Of a stretch of DNA of 64,000 nucleotides, positions 33,554 to 42,427 are shown in pieces. Below the pieces are notes generated by a model. The model did not search any database. It saw only the letters and a list, made by a program, of their open reading frames with translations, and had not been told where the DNA came from. The stretch comes from Fen-1273 sp035516035. Its GTDB lineage: Bacteria > Bacteroidota > Ignavibacteria > UBA10030 > UBA6906. Every line of letters starts with the position of its first letter. Within the stretch, counting starts at the first letter, position 1. The position numbers and the translations under genes were made by a program. Where the stretch lies: positions 1 through 64,000 of the forward strand of contig DATJAS010000039.1 in NCBI GenBank assembly GCA_035516035.1, read 5' to 3'.

Positions 33554-34546
33554 GTGACGATGGCCGATGAAATGACGGGCGATACGCCGCAGGCACCGAA
33601 AGACATTCCTGCGCACCCACCGACGGGCAGTCCTGCTCCCTCGTCGACGGGGACTGTCTTCAACATTATGAGGTTCTCGGTTCACGATGGACCGGGCATC
33701 AGGACGACTGTGTTCCTGAAGGGGTGCCCCATGCACTGCGCATGGTGCCATAACCCCGAGTCATTTGACGGCTCCCCCGAGCTCATGCTCCGGCCGGAGC
33801 GGTGTATTGCCTGCGGCGACTGCATGGCGCTCTGCCCCCACGGGGCCGTGAGCCAGCGTGACGGGGCATACGTGACGGATCCCGACCTCTGTGCGCGGTG
33901 CGGGACGTGCGCGGATGCGTGCGCCGCCGGCGCCAGGGAGATCGTCGGCCGCGAAATGACCATCGAGGAGGTCATGCGCGAAGTGGAGCGCGACTCGACC
34001 TTCTTTATGGAATCAGGTGGAGGCGTGACGTTTTCCGGCGGGGAGCCCCTCCTGCAGCACAGGTTTCTCCTCATGCTGCTCCAAGCATGCGCGGAACGGA
34101 ACCTGCACGTCGCAGTCGACACGTCGGGCTACGCTTCGCCCGACGTCCTTTACCGCGTTGCGGAGCTGACAGATCTCTTCCTGTACGACCTGAAAACTGT
34201 GAACGACGACGTCCACCGCCGGTTCACGGGGATTTCGGGCGCCCTGGTCAGGGGGAACCTCCAGCGCCTCGCCTCCTGGGGAAAGCGCGTGATTATCCGG
34301 ATGCCGATCATCCCGGGGATCAACGACGCCGACCGCGATGTCGAGGCGGCAGGGAGGTTCGTCGCGTCTCTGGGAAACGTCGTGGGCATAAACCTGCTTC
34401 CCTACCACGGGATCGGCGCCGAGAAGTATGCCCGCCTGGGTATGCCGTACACGCTGCCGGGAGTGCAGCCGCCTTCCGGGAGTCACATGACCATGATCGC
34501 GGAAAACCTCCTCAGGTTTCATCCCGCGGTCAGTATCGGAGGATGA
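33554..34546 (+). CDS. Glycyl-radical enzyme activating enzyme (radical SAM)
   Basis: The protein is about 330 residues, starting at GTG 33554 or ATG 33560, directly after the preceding stop codon. The radical SAM motif is C-x3-C-x2-C (CPMHCAWC), preceded by SVHDGPGIRTTVFLKG. It is followed by a ferredoxin-like insert with two clusters of cysteines (CIACGDCMALCP and CARCGTCADAC), as in activases of the pyruvate formate-lyase-like dehydratase group. VTFSGGEPLLQ is the typical SAM-binding segment. It installs the glycyl radical on the enzyme encoded 6 bp downstream. The first 30 residues are a Pro-rich extension not usual for the family. It requires anaerobic conditions. Confidence 0.9.
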   Translation: MTMADEMTGDTPQAPKDIPAHPPTGSPAPSSTGTVFNIMRFSVHDGPGIRTTVFLKGCPMHCAWCHNPESFDGSPELMLRPERCIACGDCMALCPHGAVSQRDGAYVTDPDLCARCGTCADACAAGAREIVGREMTIEEVMREVERDSTFFMESGGGVTFSGGEPLLQHRFLLMLLQACAERNLHVAVDTSGYASPDVLYRVAELTDLFLYDLKTVNDDVHRRFTGISGALVRGNLQRLASWGKRVIIRMPIIPGINDADRDVEAAGRFVASLGNVVGINLLPYHGIGAEKYARLGMPYTLPGVQPPSGSHMTMIAENLLRFHPAVSIGG

Positions 34547-34552
34547 TGAACA

Positions 34553-36973
34553 ATGACTGAACGAGTGCAAACACTCCGTGCGCGCAGCCTTGATGCAGTC
34601 CCGTCCATTGCACACGAGCGGGCCCTGCTTGTAACTGAAGCCGCGAGGGAATTCGCGGGGATGACTCCCCCCATGCGAAGGGCCCACACGTTCCGGACGC
34701 TGATGGAGCGGCAGACTGTTACGATCGACGAGGGAGAATTAATCGTCGGGGAGCGGGGTCCCTCCGCCAAGGCTACTTCCACATACCCGGAGCTCTGCTG
34801 CCACTCGCTCGAGGATCTTGAGGTGCTCGACACGCGACAAAAGATCTCATTCCGGGTGAGCGAGGAGACGAGGCGTGTCTACCGCGAGCAGGTCATCCCC
34901 TTCTGGAAGGGGAAGACGATGCGGGAGCGGATTTTTGCCGCAATGGACGAGGAGTGGATCGCGGCATACGAGGGGGGGCTGTTCACGGAGTTCATGGAGC
35001 AGCGGGCCCCCGGGCACACCGTGCTCGACGGGAAGCTCTACACCCGGGGACTGCTCGGGTTGAAGGCGGACGTCACAGCCGCACTGGCCGCCCTGGATGC
35101 ATCAGGCGAACCCGCGGCGGCCCAGGATGCATCACGCGAACCCACGGCGGCCCAGGCCGTGATCGCACCCGGCGACACGGATGCGGAGGCGCGCAGGGAC
35201 GAGCTGAAGGCCATGGCGATCTGTGCAGATGCTGTGATCACGCTCGCGGGCCGCTACGCTGAGTGCGCTGAGCGGCTTGCCGCAACTGCAGATCCGGAGA
35301 GGAAGGGGGAGCTCCTTGCCATCGCCGATGTGTGTCGCCGCGTGCCGGCGAACCCGCCGCGGACGTTCCATGAGGCACTCCAGGCATACTGGTTCGTCCA
35401 CCTGGGTGTGATCACCGAGCTGAACCCGTGGGATGCATTCAACCCCGGGCGCCTGGACCAGCACCTGGCGCCGTTCTACGCGCGCGATCTCGAACGCGGA
35501 GTGCTCACGCGCGAGCGCGCAAAGGAGCTGCTTGAGTGTTTCTGGGTGAAGTTCAACAACCAGCCCGCTCCCCCCAAGGTAGGCGTCACCGCCGAGGAAA
35601 GTTCGACGTACACGGATTTCGCGAACATCAACAGCGGCGGGCTTACCGCGGAGGGGGAGGACGGGGTCAACGACGTCACGTACCTGGTGCTCGAAGTGAT
35701 CGACGAGATGCGCCTGGTGCAGCCCAGCTCGAACATACAGCTCAGCCGGGCGAACCCCGACGATTTCCTGAAGGCGGCCGCCAGAATAATCCGGAAAGGG
35801 TGGGGCCAGCCCTCGGTGTTCAATGCCGACGCCGTGGTCGGAGAGCTCCTCAGGCAGGGGAAATCGCTCCGGGACGCGCGCGAGGGGGGAACGAGCGGCT
35901 GCGTGGAGACGGGGGCGTTCGGGAAAGAGGCGTACATACTGACCGGGTACTTCAATCTGCCGAAGATCGTCGAGCTGACGCTGCACAACGGGCGGGACCC
36001 GCGAACGGGCAAGCAGCTCGGCCCCGCCACCGGCGACTCGGCGGCCTTCCGCACGTTCGACGAATTCATGCACGCGTTCCGCACGCAGGTGCATCACTTC
36101 GTGGACGTGAAGATCCGGGGAAGCAACGTGATCGAGCGCCTGTACGCCGAATTTATGCCCGTCCCCTTCCTCTCCCTTCTGATCGACGACTGTATCGCCC
36201 GGGGCAAGGACTATAACGCCGGGGGGGCCAGGTACAACTCGAGTTACATACAGGGCGTGGGGATCGGCACGGTTACCGACAGCCTCTCCTCGATCCGCCA
36301 CCACGTATTCTCCGAGAAGAGCATGAGCATGGCCGATCTCATGCGCGTGCTGGAGTCGGATTTCGAGGGATTCCAGAAGACCCGGCTGCTGCTCCTGAAC
36401 AAGACTCCCCGGTACGGAAACGACGACGACGAAGCGGACGCGCTCATGCGGTCGCTCTTCGAGCTCTATTTCAAGGCGATCGACGGGCGGCCCAATACGC
36501 GCGGAGGGGCCTACCGGATCAATCTCCTGCCGACGACCTGCCACATCTATTTCGGTGCGGTGACCGGTGCGACACCCGACGGGCGGAAGGCCTGGACGCC
36601 GGTGTCCGAGGGGATCTCGCCCGTGCAGGGGGCGGACAGGCGCGGACCGACGGCAGTCCTGATGTCAGCGGCGAAGATGGACCACGTCAGGACGGGGGGC
36701 ACGCTCCTGAACCAGAAGTTCACCCCGCGCGTCCTCGAGGGAGAAAAGGGAATCGAATCGCTCTCGGCGCTCATCCGCGCTTACTTCCGGATGGGCGGGC
36801 ACCATATCCAGTTCAACGTCGTGGATGCCGCGACGCTCCGCCACGCGCAGGAACATCCCGAGGAGCACCGCGACCTGATCGTCCGCGTCGCGGGCTACAG
36901 CGACTATTTCTGCGACCTCGGCCGCGCGCTCCAGGACGAGATCATCGCCAGGACTGAGCACACATCGATGTAG
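34553..36973 (+). CDS. Glycyl-radical dehydratase, probable trans-4-hydroxy-L-proline dehydratase
   Basis: The protein has 806 residues. The thiyl cysteine C450 with E452 (GTSGCVETGAFG) and the glycyl radical site G781 (VRVAGYSDYF) are present; the C-x-E arrangement marks the dehydratase group. Long stretches match my recollection of Clostridioides hydroxyproline dehydratase HypD, e.g. TYPELCCHSLEDLEV, FTEFMEQRAPGHTV, KFNNQPAPPKVG and GARYNSSYIQGVGIGT. Expected reaction: radical dehydration of trans-4-hydroxy-L-proline to 1-pyrroline-5-carboxylate. An Ala/Pro-rich insert at about residues 181-205 contains a 30-bp tandem duplication. It is translated from GGAGG at 34538-34542 and lies between its activase and a proline-type peptidase. 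Specificity beyond the group is inferred. Confidence 0.85.
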   Translation: MTERVQTLRARSLDAVPSIAHERALLVTEAAREFAGMTPPMRRAHTFRTLMERQTVTIDEGELIVGERGPSAKATSTYPELCCHSLEDLEVLDTRQKISFRVSEETRRVYREQVIPFWKGKTMRERIFAAMDEEWIAAYEGGLFTEFMEQRAPGHTVLDGKLYTRGLLGLKADVTAALAALDASGEPAAAQDASREPTAAQAVIAPGDTDAEARRDELKAMAICADAVITLAGRYAECAERLAATADPERKGELLAIADVCRRVPANPPRTFHEALQAYWFVHLGVITELNPWDAFNPGRLDQHLAPFYARDLERGVLTRERAKELLECFWVKFNNQPAPPKVGVTAEESSTYTDFANINSGGLTAEGEDGVNDVTYLVLEVIDEMRLVQPSSNIQLSRANPDDFLKAAARIIRKGWGQPSVFNADAVVGELLRQGKSLRDAREGGTSGCVETGAFGKEAYILTGYFNLPKIVELTLHNGRDPRTGKQLGPATGDSAAFRTFDEFMHAFRTQVHHFVDVKIRGSNVIERLYAEFMPVPFLSLLIDDCIARGKDYNAGGARYNSSYIQGVGIGTVTDSLSSIRHHVFSEKSMSMADLMRVLESDFEGFQKTRLLLLNKTPRYGNDDDEADALMRSLFELYFKAIDGRPNTRGGAYRINLLPTTCHIYFGAVTGATPDGRKAWTPVSEGISPVQGADRRGPTAVLMSAAKMDHVRTGGTLLNQKFTPRVLEGEKGIESLSALIRAYFRMGGHHIQFNVVDAATLRHAQEHPEEHRDLIVRVAGYSDYFCDLGRALQDEIIARTEHTSM
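35096..35155. repeat. 30-bp tandem duplication within the glycyl-radical enzyme gene
   Basis: Two adjacent 30-bp units (35096-35125 and 35126-35155) differ at two positions and encode DASGEPAAAQ and DASREPTAAQ. The duplication is in frame and creates a flexible Ala/Pro linker that is not needed for the family fold. Confidence 0.85.
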
Positions 36974-36989
36974 CGATCAAAGGCTCCCT

Positions 36990-38171
36990 ATGCTCATCAA
37001 AGAAAAAATTTCCCAGGCCGTCTCCATACTCCGTGAGCTCGACTGCGACTGCTGGCTCACGTTCGTGCGCGAGACCGCGCTCAACGGCGACCCGACGCTT
37101 CCGTACCTCGTCGACGGCGACCTGACATGGCACAGCGCGCTCATCATCACGAAAGGAGGGGAGACCTGCGCCATCGTGGGGCAGTACGACAAGAAATCAG
37201 TTGAGGACCTGGGCGCGTACACGCATGTCACAGGCTACGTCGAGGGCATCACCGCGCCTCTCCGCGAATACCTCGTGAAAATCCGACCATCGAAAATCGC
37301 CATCAACTATTCAGCGGAAAGCGAGATCTGCGACGGGCTGACGCACGGGATGTATATCGCGCTCCGCGATATCCTGGCCGGAATCGGCATGCAGGAGAAG
37401 CTTGTCCAGGCGGACCGCGTTATCGGCGCGCTCAGGGAGAGGAAGTCCCCGGCCGAGATTGAGAGAATTCGGAAGGCTATTGCCGCGACGGAGAAGATCT
37501 TCGCAGAGGTCGCCGGGTTTATTCGTCCCGGGAGGACCGAGCAGGAGATTGCGGAGTTCATGCGGGGGCGCGCGATTGCCCTGGGATACCCGCGCGCGTG
37601 GGACGAGCGGACGTGCCCCGCGGTATTTACGGGACCCGACACAGCCGCCGCACACTACAACCCGACCGCGCGAAAGGTCGAAGAGGGGCACATCCTCAAC
37701 ATGGACTTCGGGCTGAAAGCGGAGGAGTATTGCTCCGACATGCAGCGGACGTTCTACATCCTCCGGAAGGGCGAGAAGAGCGCGCCGGCCGACGTTCAAA
37801 AAGGATTCGACACGATCGTGCGGGCGATTGAGGAGTCCCGCAAATCGATGCGCCCGGGCGTCACCGGGCAATCGGTGGACGCCGTCGCGCGCGCGGTCAT
37901 CACGACGGAGGGATACGAGGAATTCCCCCACGGTCTCGGCCACCAGGTCGGGCGGTTCGCGCACGATGGGACGGCCCTCCTCGGGCCTGCATGGGAGAAA
38001 TATGCGCGGAAGCCTTTTGCGCCCCTGGAGGAGGGGATGGTGTTCACGCTCGAGCCTCGGCTCACAGTGCCCGGTCGCGGCGTCGCGACTGTGGAGGAAA
38101 TGGTGGTTGTCACCTCCTCGGGAGCGGAGTACCTTTCCCACCCTCAAACGGAGCTGATACTCATCGGGTGA
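36990..38171 (+). CDS. M24 family metallopeptidase (Xaa-Pro aminopeptidase/dipeptidase type)
   Basis: The protein has 393 residues: an N-terminal creatinase-like domain (1-160) and a pita-bread catalytic domain with all five metal ligands in order: Asp in NMDFGL, Asp in YCSDMQRT, His in HGLGHQVG, Glu in TLEPRLT and Glu in VATVEEM. Members cleave the bond before proline or hydroxyproline in peptides. The start is 16 bp after the glycyl-radical enzyme gene. Its place at the end of the hydroxyproline locus suggests that it frees hydroxyproline from imported collagen-derived peptides (inference). There is no signal peptide, so it acts in the cytoplasm. Confidence 0.85.
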   Translation: MLIKEKISQAVSILRELDCDCWLTFVRETALNGDPTLPYLVDGDLTWHSALIITKGGETCAIVGQYDKKSVEDLGAYTHVTGYVEGITAPLREYLVKIRPSKIAINYSAESEICDGLTHGMYIALRDILAGIGMQEKLVQADRVIGALRERKSPAEIERIRKAIAATEKIFAEVAGFIRPGRTEQEIAEFMRGRAIALGYPRAWDERTCPAVFTGPDTAAAHYNPTARKVEEGHILNMDFGLKAEEYCSDMQRTFYILRKGEKSAPADVQKGFDTIVRAIEESRKSMRPGVTGQSVDAVARAVITTEGYEEFPHGLGHQVGRFAHDGTALLGPAWEKYARKPFAPLEEGMVFTLEPRLTVPGRGVATVEEMVVVTSSGAEYLSHPQTELILIG

Positions 38172-38202
38172 TATTGCTGCGGCGTTGAATCGCAAGGAAC
38201 AA

Positions 38203-40047
38203 TTATCTGAGGAGCACGAGCTTCGTTGTCATGATTGCGCCCCCGACTTCACAGAGGCAGAAGTAGACGCCGCTGGCGTATCGTGATGCGTTCCACGACA
38301 CGGCATGCGTCCCCGCAGCTTCCCACCCGTCGACAAGTACTTCGACCTCCCTCCCGATCGGATCGAGGATTCGCACACGCACGTGACCTCCTGAAGCTGT
38401 GCGGTATGTGATCACAGTCGAAGGGTTGAACGGATTCGGATACGCGGGCTCGAGCACCGGAATTTCAGGGGAGGGCCGGATCGGGGGAATCGACGTGGCG
38501 ACATCCCCTGAGCGCACACCGAACGCACGGTAGCTGAAAAGTCCCGCCGGGAGCGAGAGTTCAAGGAGCGTCCCGCCTGAAGCGTTGATCAGCGTCGCCG
38601 TCGGGTTCGTCGCCCCCCAGCCGATGAGCGTGCTCCCGTCGTCGAATCTCTGGACTGAACCCATGGCCTCGCCGAAGATATCGGGGGAGTGCCTGTACTG
38701 CCAGAAGAGCGTTGCCGTCTTGTGCTGTTCATCAAGCACATATTCCACGGCCCGGGAATAGGGGGCGGGGAAGTGGAAGTTCCCGTTGTCGAACAGCGTC
38801 CAGTGCCCGTCGGGGAGCCTCCGGATGTCGTGCTGCCAGTTGAAACCGGCAGTGTCGTTGGTGAATGTGAACTGGTTGTTCTTCCCTCCCCAGCGCCAGA
38901 GCATGTCGCCGGTCTGGCGGTCGATTTTTGTGATCTCGGAGAGATGGCGCGAGGAGATGACCAGGTTTCCATCGGCGTCGACCTCGATGGCATTGGTGTG
39001 CACGTAGTCCACAACGGGCTTCGTGAGATCGATTCCGATGGCGTCAGTGATCCGGAAATGGTCCCAGCTTCGCCACTGGAAGACGACGTTTTTGCCGCTG
39101 TCAAGCTCCTGAACGATCGAGCCGTACACGATCGCGGCCGAGTCTCCTCCCTTGACCACCGTATCCATGCGCACGCGCTCGGCGTCATACGCCAGAAGGA
39201 GTGCGTGTCCGTTTGGCAGCAGGAGCAGCTCATGGTTATCCGTTGTATACCCGTTGCCGCATCGGAACGTGTCGACGACGGCCATCGTGCTGCTGTCCAT
39301 CGCATAGAAGCAGAAGTCCCCGATGTCATAGTATGTCAGAAGACCATTGGGTTGCCGTTTGAAATCGAAGCAGTCATTCCCGGACCGCTTGATGAGTGTC
39401 GGTGCGCCATCATTATTGAGCGTCATCAGGTACGGCGTGTAGTGCACGGAGGGGTCGAATGGAAAGTCGCTCAGGAACAGTGATAGGGGAGGCGGGTTAT
39501 TCCGCGTTGTGACTGTGATCGCCGGGAACCCGGAAGGGAGCGTATCGGCAGCGAGGTTTCGCAGGCGTGTCCCCCCATAGATGCCGGCCCCGTCCCTGAA
39601 CAACTGCAGCCCTCCAGCCGGCGCCGCTGTAAGGATGGGGTGTGTCTTGACGGGGTAGCCGGTGTCAAACGAGTATTCGACCGGTTTCGGCATCCCTGTC
39701 GAGCCAAATGGCGGGTTAAACGCGATTTGAACGTCAACGCGCTCCCCGGGTACAAACGGCACGGCCGGGTTGAAGAGGACGGTTGTCCCGTCCACAGCCA
39801 CGTGAAGTGATCCTCCGTGTTCACCGCTCGCGGCGCCTTTTACCGAAACGATTACCGAATTCAAGAGCCCCTGGCCGCGCAATAACGTCCCGACACGGAA
39901 TGCAATTGACGTGGCGGGGGGAATCATCGTCGAACCCGGGAGCGGGTAGAGGGGCAAACACGCATCCGAATGTGCTCCGCCCTGCGCGAAAAGAGGCGAC
40001 AGGGTCCAGAGAAGGGCCAGAATGCCGGTGTGTGCTTGCATCATCAT
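38203..40047 (-). CDS. Secreted arylsulfotransferase (ASST)-like protein with T9SS sorting domain
   Basis: The protein has 614 residues. A signal peptide (MMMQAHTGILALLWTLSPLFAQ) is followed by an Ig-like N-terminal domain. A six-bladed-propeller ASST-like domain then shows DNHELLLLPNGHALLL, YVHTNAIEVDADGNLVISSRHLSEI, MLWRWGGKNNQF and NWQHDIRRLPDGHWTLFDNGN. ASST enzymes move sulfuryl groups between phenols using a catalytic His, and HTNAIEVD and WQHDIRRL carry candidate histidines. The C-terminus is a T9SS type A domain (LEPAYPNPFNPST ... SGVYFCLCE). It is likely a surface or extracellular protein, and whether it is enzymatically active is unproven. It is convergent with the hydroxyproline locus and divergent from zwf. 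Confidence 0.75.
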   Translation of the reverse strand: MMMQAHTGILALLWTLSPLFAQGGAHSDACLPLYPLPGSTMIPPATSIAFRVGTLLRGQGLLNSVIVSVKGAASGEHGGSLHVAVDGTTVLFNPAVPFVPGERVDVQIAFNPPFGSTGMPKPVEYSFDTGYPVKTHPILTAAPAGGLQLFRDGAGIYGGTRLRNLAADTLPSGFPAITVTTRNNPPPLSLFLSDFPFDPSVHYTPYLMTLNNDGAPTLIKRSGNDCFDFKRQPNGLLTYYDIGDFCFYAMDSSTMAVVDTFRCGNGYTTDNHELLLLPNGHALLLAYDAERVRMDTVVKGGDSAAIVYGSIVQELDSGKNVVFQWRSWDHFRITDAIGIDLTKPVVDYVHTNAIEVDADGNLVISSRHLSEITKIDRQTGDMLWRWGGKNNQFTFTNDTAGFNWQHDIRRLPDGHWTLFDNGNFHFPAPYSRAVEYVLDEQHKTATLFWQYRHSPDIFGEAMGSVQRFDDGSTLIGWGATNPTATLINASGGTLLELSLPAGLFSYRAFGVRSGDVATSIPPIRPSPEIPVLEPAYPNPFNPSTVITYRTASGGHVRVRILDPIGREVEVLVDGWEAAGTHAVSWNASRYASGVYFCLCEVGGAIMTTKLVLLR

Positions 40048-40095
40048 CGGGTGATGCTCTGTTCAACCACCTGTACACCGCGGAAGTTCGACTGA

Positions 40096-40124
40096 TTGAC
40101 TTTTCACCACCCGTTTTATTTCTT
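40096..40124 (+). promoter_or_regulatory. Candidate promoter upstream of zwf
   Basis: TTGACT (40096-40101), 17-bp spacer, TTTCTT (40119-40124). The -35 box is good and the -10 weak. The same TTGACT-N17-TTTCTT arrangement recurs upstream of the M28 peptidase gene. It lies about 70 bp before the ATG at 40197. Confidence 0.35.
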
Positions 40125-40196
40125 TCACACCTGCCCGGAGGGGCTCATGCCGATGCTAAACCCTTCCGATCGTTCATTCCACGTCCGGGAGCCGGT

Positions 40197-41684
40197 ATGG
40201 AGACGGTGATCGTGATATTCGGGGGCTCGGGCGACCTGACGTCGCGGAAGCTCATACCGGCGCTCTACAGCAATTACCTGAAAGGGAGGCTCCCGCGACC
40301 GGCCCGCATCATCGGGGTATCCCGCACGCCGATCGGCAACGATGCATTCCGCGAGAAGCTGGCAGCGGCGGTCCGCGCATCGGGGCCCGCTCCGTTTGAT
40401 GAGGCGGCGTGGAATGAGTTCGCCTCATGCATCTCGTACACATCCGGCGACATCGAAGTTCCGGGCACATACCAGGCCCTCGCACGCGCCGTCTCGCCCG
40501 GCGGGGCACCCGTCCAGTGCATGTACTACCTCGCCACTGCTCCCCGTTTCTACCGGGACGTCATCGGTCGCCTGGCCGAGGCGGGTATGATGACCGAGGA
40601 GGAGGGGGGACCCTACAGGCGGATCATCGTGGAGAAACCGTTCGGCCGCGACCTGGCTTCGGCGCATGGGTTGAACGAGGAGCTGCACCGGTTGCTCCAG
40701 GAAACGCAGATCTTCCGCATCGATCACTACCTGGGTAAGGAGACGGTGCAGAACGTCCTGATGCTCCGGTTCGGCAACGCGATCTTCGAGCCGATTTGGA
40801 ACCGGAATCACATCGACCACGTGCAGATCACGGTTGCCGAGACAGTGGGTGTAGGGCACAGGGCCGGCTACTACGAGGGGGCGGGGGCGCTCAGAGACAT
40901 GTTCCAGAATCACCTGCTCCAGCTCATGACGCTCGTTGCCATGGAGCCTCCCGCGGTGGTCGATGCGGACTCGCTCCGGAACGAAAAGGTGAAGATCCTG
41001 ACCGCCCTCCGCGAAATCCCCCCGGAGCATTCGAAGCGCTTTACGGTCCGGGGCCAGTACAGGGGATACACGGCGGCGGAGGGGGTCGACCCCCGATCCA
41101 CGACCGAAACGTACGCAGCGCTCCAGGCCTATGTCGACAACTGGCGCTGGCAGGGCGTCCCGTTTTACCTCCGCTCGGGCAAGTGCCTCCCCGAGAAAAG
41201 CTCGGAAATCATCGTCCAGTTCCGCCGCCCCCCCACGCAAATCTTCGACGTGCAGGCGGGCGTGACGGAGCTGTTCACCAATCATCTCAGCATTTGCATA
41301 CAGCCCGACGAGGGGATGCACCTCCGGTTCATCACCAAAGTGCCCGACCAGGGAATGCACATCCGCCCGGTGGACATGGAATTTCACTACCGCGATTCGT
41401 TCGGCGACGGCCCGATCCCCGAGGCTTACGAACGCCTCCTGCTTGACGCTCTCCAGGGAGACGCCTCCCTCTTCACGCGCGGAGACGAGATCGAGCTGGC
41501 CTGGAAATTCATCGACGGCGTCAGGGAAGGATGGGAGGGGGGCGACGGCGCGCCTCTCGAAACCTACGAGCCGGGGAGCTGGGGACCCGAGGGGGCCGAA
41601 ACGCTGCTGGCGCGTGAGCGGCGCTGGTGGAAGCACGATTGCACGCAGCATCCCGGCGTCCGGGCGGCTCAGGAGGAGACGTGA
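40197..41684 (+). CDS. zwf: Glucose-6-phosphate 1-dehydrogenase
   Basis: The protein is about 495 residues from ATG 40197 (METVIVIFGGSGDLTSRKLIPALY); the frame is open upstream but that part overlaps the divergent promoter region and does not look like Zwf. The N-terminal Rossmann motif FGGSGDLTSRKL binds NADP+, and the G6P-binding and catalytic signature RIDHYLGKE contains H177. EKPFGRD and RSGKCLPEK are further conserved segments. It oxidises glucose 6-phosphate to 6-phosphogluconolactone, the entry to the oxidative pentose phosphate pathway, in the cytoplasm. Its stop codon overlaps the GTG start of pgl, so enzymes of consecutive steps are coupled. Confidence 0.95.
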   Translation: METVIVIFGGSGDLTSRKLIPALYSNYLKGRLPRPARIIGVSRTPIGNDAFREKLAAAVRASGPAPFDEAAWNEFASCISYTSGDIEVPGTYQALARAVSPGGAPVQCMYYLATAPRFYRDVIGRLAEAGMMTEEEGGPYRRIIVEKPFGRDLASAHGLNEELHRLLQETQIFRIDHYLGKETVQNVLMLRFGNAIFEPIWNRNHIDHVQITVAETVGVGHRAGYYEGAGALRDMFQNHLLQLMTLVAMEPPAVVDADSLRNEKVKILTALREIPPEHSKRFTVRGQYRGYTAAEGVDPRSTTETYAALQAYVDNWRWQGVPFYLRSGKCLPEKSSEIIVQFRRPPTQIFDVQAGVTELFTNHLSICIQPDEGMHLRFITKVPDQGMHIRPVDMEFHYRDSFGDGPIPEAYERLLLDALQGDASLFTRGDEIELAWKFIDGVREGWEGGDGAPLETYEPGSWGPEGAETLLARERRWWKHDCTQHPGVRAAQEET

Positions 41685-42415
41685 TCCGCCCCCGCGTCGA
41701 GGTCTTCGGGAACCCCGGGCTGCTTGCAGCCGCGGCCGAGCGGGAGGTGCTTCGCGTTATCGCGTTCGCACTCGGTGAGCGGGGAATCTGCGCAATCGCT
41801 CTTTCCGGGGGAGAAACTCCCCGCGCGCTCTATCGCCGCCTCGCCGATCCTGCGGACGGGGAGGAGCCCGACTGGAGCCGTGTTCATCTCTGCTTCGGCG
41901 ACGAGCGGATGGTGCACCCCGATGATCCCGCGAGCAACTACGGGATGGTCCGCGACGAGCTGATTGCGCATATCCCGCTCCCGGCAGGAAACGTCCACCG
42001 GATACGGGGCGAGCGGCCTCCCGACGTGGCGGCGAGGGAGTACGCGGCGGATATCGAGAGTGTCCTCTCCCGGACGGGGGGACAACTCGATCTCGTCCTC
42101 CTGGGGCTGGGGGAGGATGGCCACACGGCTTCGCTTTTTCCCGGAACGGAGGTTCTGAACGAGCGCACGCTTCCTGTGCGCGCCGTCCAGGCGTCTGTCG
42201 GACCTCGCGTCACGCTCACGCTTCCCGTCATCAACGGTGCGAGGGAGATTCTCTTCCTGGTCAGCGGCGGAGCGAAATCGACGGTCGTCCGCAGGATCCT
42301 GCAGCCGGCAGCGGGAGAGCCGCCCCTCCCCGCATCGCTCGTACAAGCGTCGTCGTCTCCCCCGTTCTGGATGCTCGACGCCGCCGCGGCCGCGGCACTT
42401 CACCGCACTATGTAA
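41681..42415 (+). CDS. pgl: 6-phosphogluconolactonase
   Basis: The protein has 244 residues from GTG 41681, which overlaps the zwf stop as GTGA; the frame continues upstream only inside zwf. Family motifs: LSGGETPRALYRRLA, HLCFGDERMVHPDDPASNYGM and LVLLGLGEDGHTASLFPGT, the last being the catalytic GxGxDGHxASLFP-type signature of the DevB/SOL group. It hydrolyses 6-phosphogluconolactone to 6-phosphogluconate directly after Zwf. It is cytoplasmic, and length and motifs are complete. A GNT/sugar isomerase (NagB-type) identity is excluded by the DGHTASLFP motif and the context. Confidence 0.93.
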   Translation: MIRPRVEVFGNPGLLAAAAEREVLRVIAFALGERGICAIALSGGETPRALYRRLADPADGEEPDWSRVHLCFGDERMVHPDDPASNYGMVRDELIAHIPLPAGNVHRIRGERPPDVAAREYAADIESVLSRTGGQLDLVLLGLGEDGHTASLFPGTEVLNERTLPVRAVQASVGPRVTLTLPVINGAREILFLVSGGAKSTVVRRILQPAAGEPPLPASLVQASSSPPFWMLDAAAAAALHRTM

Positions 42416-42427
42416 GGAGAAGCGATC

